Assembly (NCBI RefSeq): GCF_021018805.1 | Contig: NW_026960607.1 | Span: 1,738,501 to 1,802,500, forward strand | Reading direction: 5' to 3' | Source: Prinia subflava | Taxonomy: Eukaryota > Chordata > Aves > Passeriformes > Cisticolidae | DNA length: 64,000 bases | Part shown: piece after piece, positions 62,064-64,000 of the stretch | How the letters are laid out: every line of letters begins with the position of its first letter | Position numbering within the stretch: position 1 is the stretch's first letter | The notes under the pieces: model-generated | Databases searched by the model: none | What the model was told of the DNA's origin: nothing | Seen by the model: only the letters and a program-made list of their open reading frames with translations | Position numbers and translations under genes: made by a program

Positions 62064-62439
62064 TTTTGCTAGGGCTCTCTTAATGGGGGCTGGACAGAGC
62101 AACACAGAGTAGAACCAATATGGTCAGATCATACGTTCTCCTTTTTATTCCCTAAATGGCTGGTTTTATACAGTTTCAGATAGTTTACAGTTGCAGGTGC
62201 ATTCTAATTAGCATTCAGCGTGAAAAAGAATGCAAACAATCTTAGTTTAAGGCAGCTACCGTGATTCTACTCTAACTGTCCTATCTAAAGCATGCACACA
62301 CCTTAACTTAAATTCTAACTGTTCCACAGGCTTATCTACTTTCACACAGGCCCAAGACTGAGGCCCAGCAGGCCCAAACCCTTGGCCTAGTTTGGGATAG
62401 CTCAAACTTCATTCCATAACATGTCATGCCCATGTTACA
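62064..62439 (-). repeat. Solo LTR (-), diverged member of the ERV-A/ERV-C family
   Basis: On the - strand it begins TGTAACATGGGCATGAC and shows the family order GAGCTATCCCAAACTAGGCC, GCTGCCTTAAACTAAGATTG, GAATGCACCTGC, TATAAAACC, GGAATAAAAAGGAG. The target duplication AGGAGG is exact at 62058-62063 and 62440-62445. Only half of the GATA palindrome remains. The 3' terminus is GCAAAA, not CA. Confidence 0.82.
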
Positions 62440-62445
62440 AGGAGG

Positions 62446-64000
62446 TGTGTGCACTAGAAGAGAACATGGGCTAAGATGACCTGACCTCCATAGCCAAATC
62501 TGGCACACAGGGAAGTGGCTTTTGAGGGGGTGTCCTGCTTTATCACCATGTGTTGTTATGCTGGGCAGATCCTTTCAAAAATTTCCCTGCTTGGCAACTA
62601 TTGGAGGAAGACAGCAATTGCAAGTGTGTAATAAAGACTAGACCTGGATGGAAAACAGAACTTTGCCTAACAAAATACAGTGATATTTCAAGTTGGGAAG
62701 AAGTCCTTCAACATTTTCAAAATTCTACAGAGGACAATTTTATTTCCCACATTTCTGCTCCATCATTTTTGCTCTTGGGGTTTTTTGATAGAAGATAAGA
62801 AAGAAATTGAAATAGATATATGATTCCAAACAACAACACAAAAATCCAACAAAACTTTTTCTTCTAAATGTGTCAGAACTTTTTTTTTCAAAATTAACAT
62901 AGACAAAACTAGCCTTTTAATGACTTCCAAAGTCAGTATTATCTCTGATGTCTTGCCTATCAGCTCAGTAAAAATACGTACTGTTGTATAATTCTTTGAG
63001 AATCACATGTAAGAGGCAGTATATACACCTAGTGAATAACAATAATAATAATAATAATAATAATAATAGCAGCCTTTGTAGATAGATATTGATTTAATAC
63101 CTTTTTTTTTTAGCTAAGCTAGAAATTTGTAACAATAAAATAAGAACTCCAGCAAAATAAAGCTGACCTCTCTTGTGGGATGTCATTGACAGAATAAAAA
63201 GGTTACACTAAATACTACATTAAATGCTGCTAGTCTGAATCAAGATCTTTCACAACATGTTGTACTGTGTTTTCTCTGTATCCTACTGAATTTTCTGTGG
63301 AAAATACTAATTTGTTGATAGCTTCACTATATGTATCGCAGCACTAATTTTAAGGGACATATATTGAAGCTTAAAATCATATTTTGGAAGAATGTATTCA
63401 GGCTTACATTCCTAGAAATCCCAGATCAACATCTGATATATTTCTAAAGAGATACAAACATTTTCAAAGGGAACTGTGGCAGTCAGTACAGAAACTAAGA
63501 TCTTCAGCTGTAGCACGTAGAACCTCAATCTTGATGATCATGTTGTCTTTTTCTTTATTAATATTCTATCTTTTACTAATATATCATGATGGAAACTGCT
63601 TAAAATGAAAACAGTTGCTTCCTTATTGCAAATTTTGTGCTATTAGGCACAGTCTTAATTTTGTTTTGCAACAGCATGGGTCATTCTGCTGAGGGCAAGC
63701 AATGATTAGGAATTCTTTGCTGCAAACTTTATCAACCAGCTTCTCTGTGTGGTTTAAGGTGGGTGGCCATGCAGAATCTAAGAAAACAAGCTGTTTTCAT
63801 GTTCTGTGCTCCACAGAAATGTCTGATTTGCCTATGAGCTCAAACTCCACGGCATATAGTGCTTCATGCTTCAGATTCAGTGGCTGATTACAGATATATG
63901 CTAACCTTGTTCAGGAAGGAAAGCAACACTTTACCAGCTGTTAAAGTGTAAATCTCTACTTCATTAACAATTCAGACTTTTCCAATGCTATCTGAACACA
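62446..64000. other. Intergenic DNA at the right edge
   Basis: AT-rich, with no recognisable gene or repeat family other than a microsatellite. The 74-codon frame at 63384-63608 has a hydrophobic end but no domain that I recognise. Confidence 0.45.
63041..63068. repeat. (AAT)9 microsatellite
   Basis: Nine perfect AAT units in a row. Confidence 0.95.

Noticed and set aside
63384..63608. 74-codon open frame with a hydrophobic C-terminal stretch
   Set aside because: No recognisable family, no signal or promoter context; AT-rich intergenic sequence gives such frames by chance.

Overview
The window looks like bird nuclear DNA, probably a songbird. It carries CR1 LINE fragments, long ERVL-type solo LTRs, several young retroviral insertions with intact 6-bp target duplications, and one recognisable host gene, MFAP3L (microfibril-associated protein 3-like), on the + strand. 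Host layout: a CpG island at about 3690-4640 is the likely MFAP3L promoter, with a candidate untranslated first exon ending at a good splice donor (4340/4341). Just upstream of that donor lie 24 perfect tandem CCCCGG units (4056-4199), the same hexanucleotide as the human C9orf72 GGGGCC repeat. Intron 1 (to 24580) is about 20 kb. Coding exon 24700-24982 carries the signal peptide and the first half of the Ig domain. Exon 28621-29483 carries the rest of the Ig domain, the membrane segment and the cytoplasmic tail. The 3' UTR probably runs to about 33800. Apart from MFAP3L I find no convincing host coding sequence. Mobile DNA inside intron 1, all in the sense orientation: ERV-A (6029-9866) is a non-autonomous provirus with 379-bp LTRs, a lysine-tRNA-type primer site and a collapsed gag/protease reading frame. 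A solo LTR sits at 11197-11726. ERV-B (13790-18270) is a second non-autonomous provirus with LTRs that look identical, one uninterrupted 440-codon gag-matrix-like reading frame and a long AT-rich non-coding tail. Downstream of MFAP3L: ERV-C (34773-42888) is a near full-length provirus with gag, dUTPase, protease, reverse transcriptase, RNase H, integrase and envelope regions, all broken by frameshifts and stops. Its gag-pol looks betaretrovirus-like, whereas its envelope transmembrane part looks alpharetrovirus-like. The rest (42895-64000) is intergenic and dense in solo LTRs: 48307-48826 (-), 50343-51735 (+), 52560-53302 (+), 53895-54240 (+), 55310-55760 (-), 55977-56625 (+), 60355-61708 (-, hosting a nested LTR at 61283-61665) and 62064-62439 (-). 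A CR1 lies at 59167-60115 (-). A second copy of the 60355-61708 element sits in opposite orientation at 143-1113. The best candidates for something undescribed are the C9orf72-type repeat in the MFAP3L promoter; the two small proviruses that keep a matrix-like reading frame beside a large AT-rich segment and a possible extra 3' exon; and several short LTR or gag motifs (a paired GATA palindrome with compensatory change, a CRE plus YY1 module, and a POU-dimer palindrome) shared between different elements. All similarity statements come from reading by eye; no database search was run.
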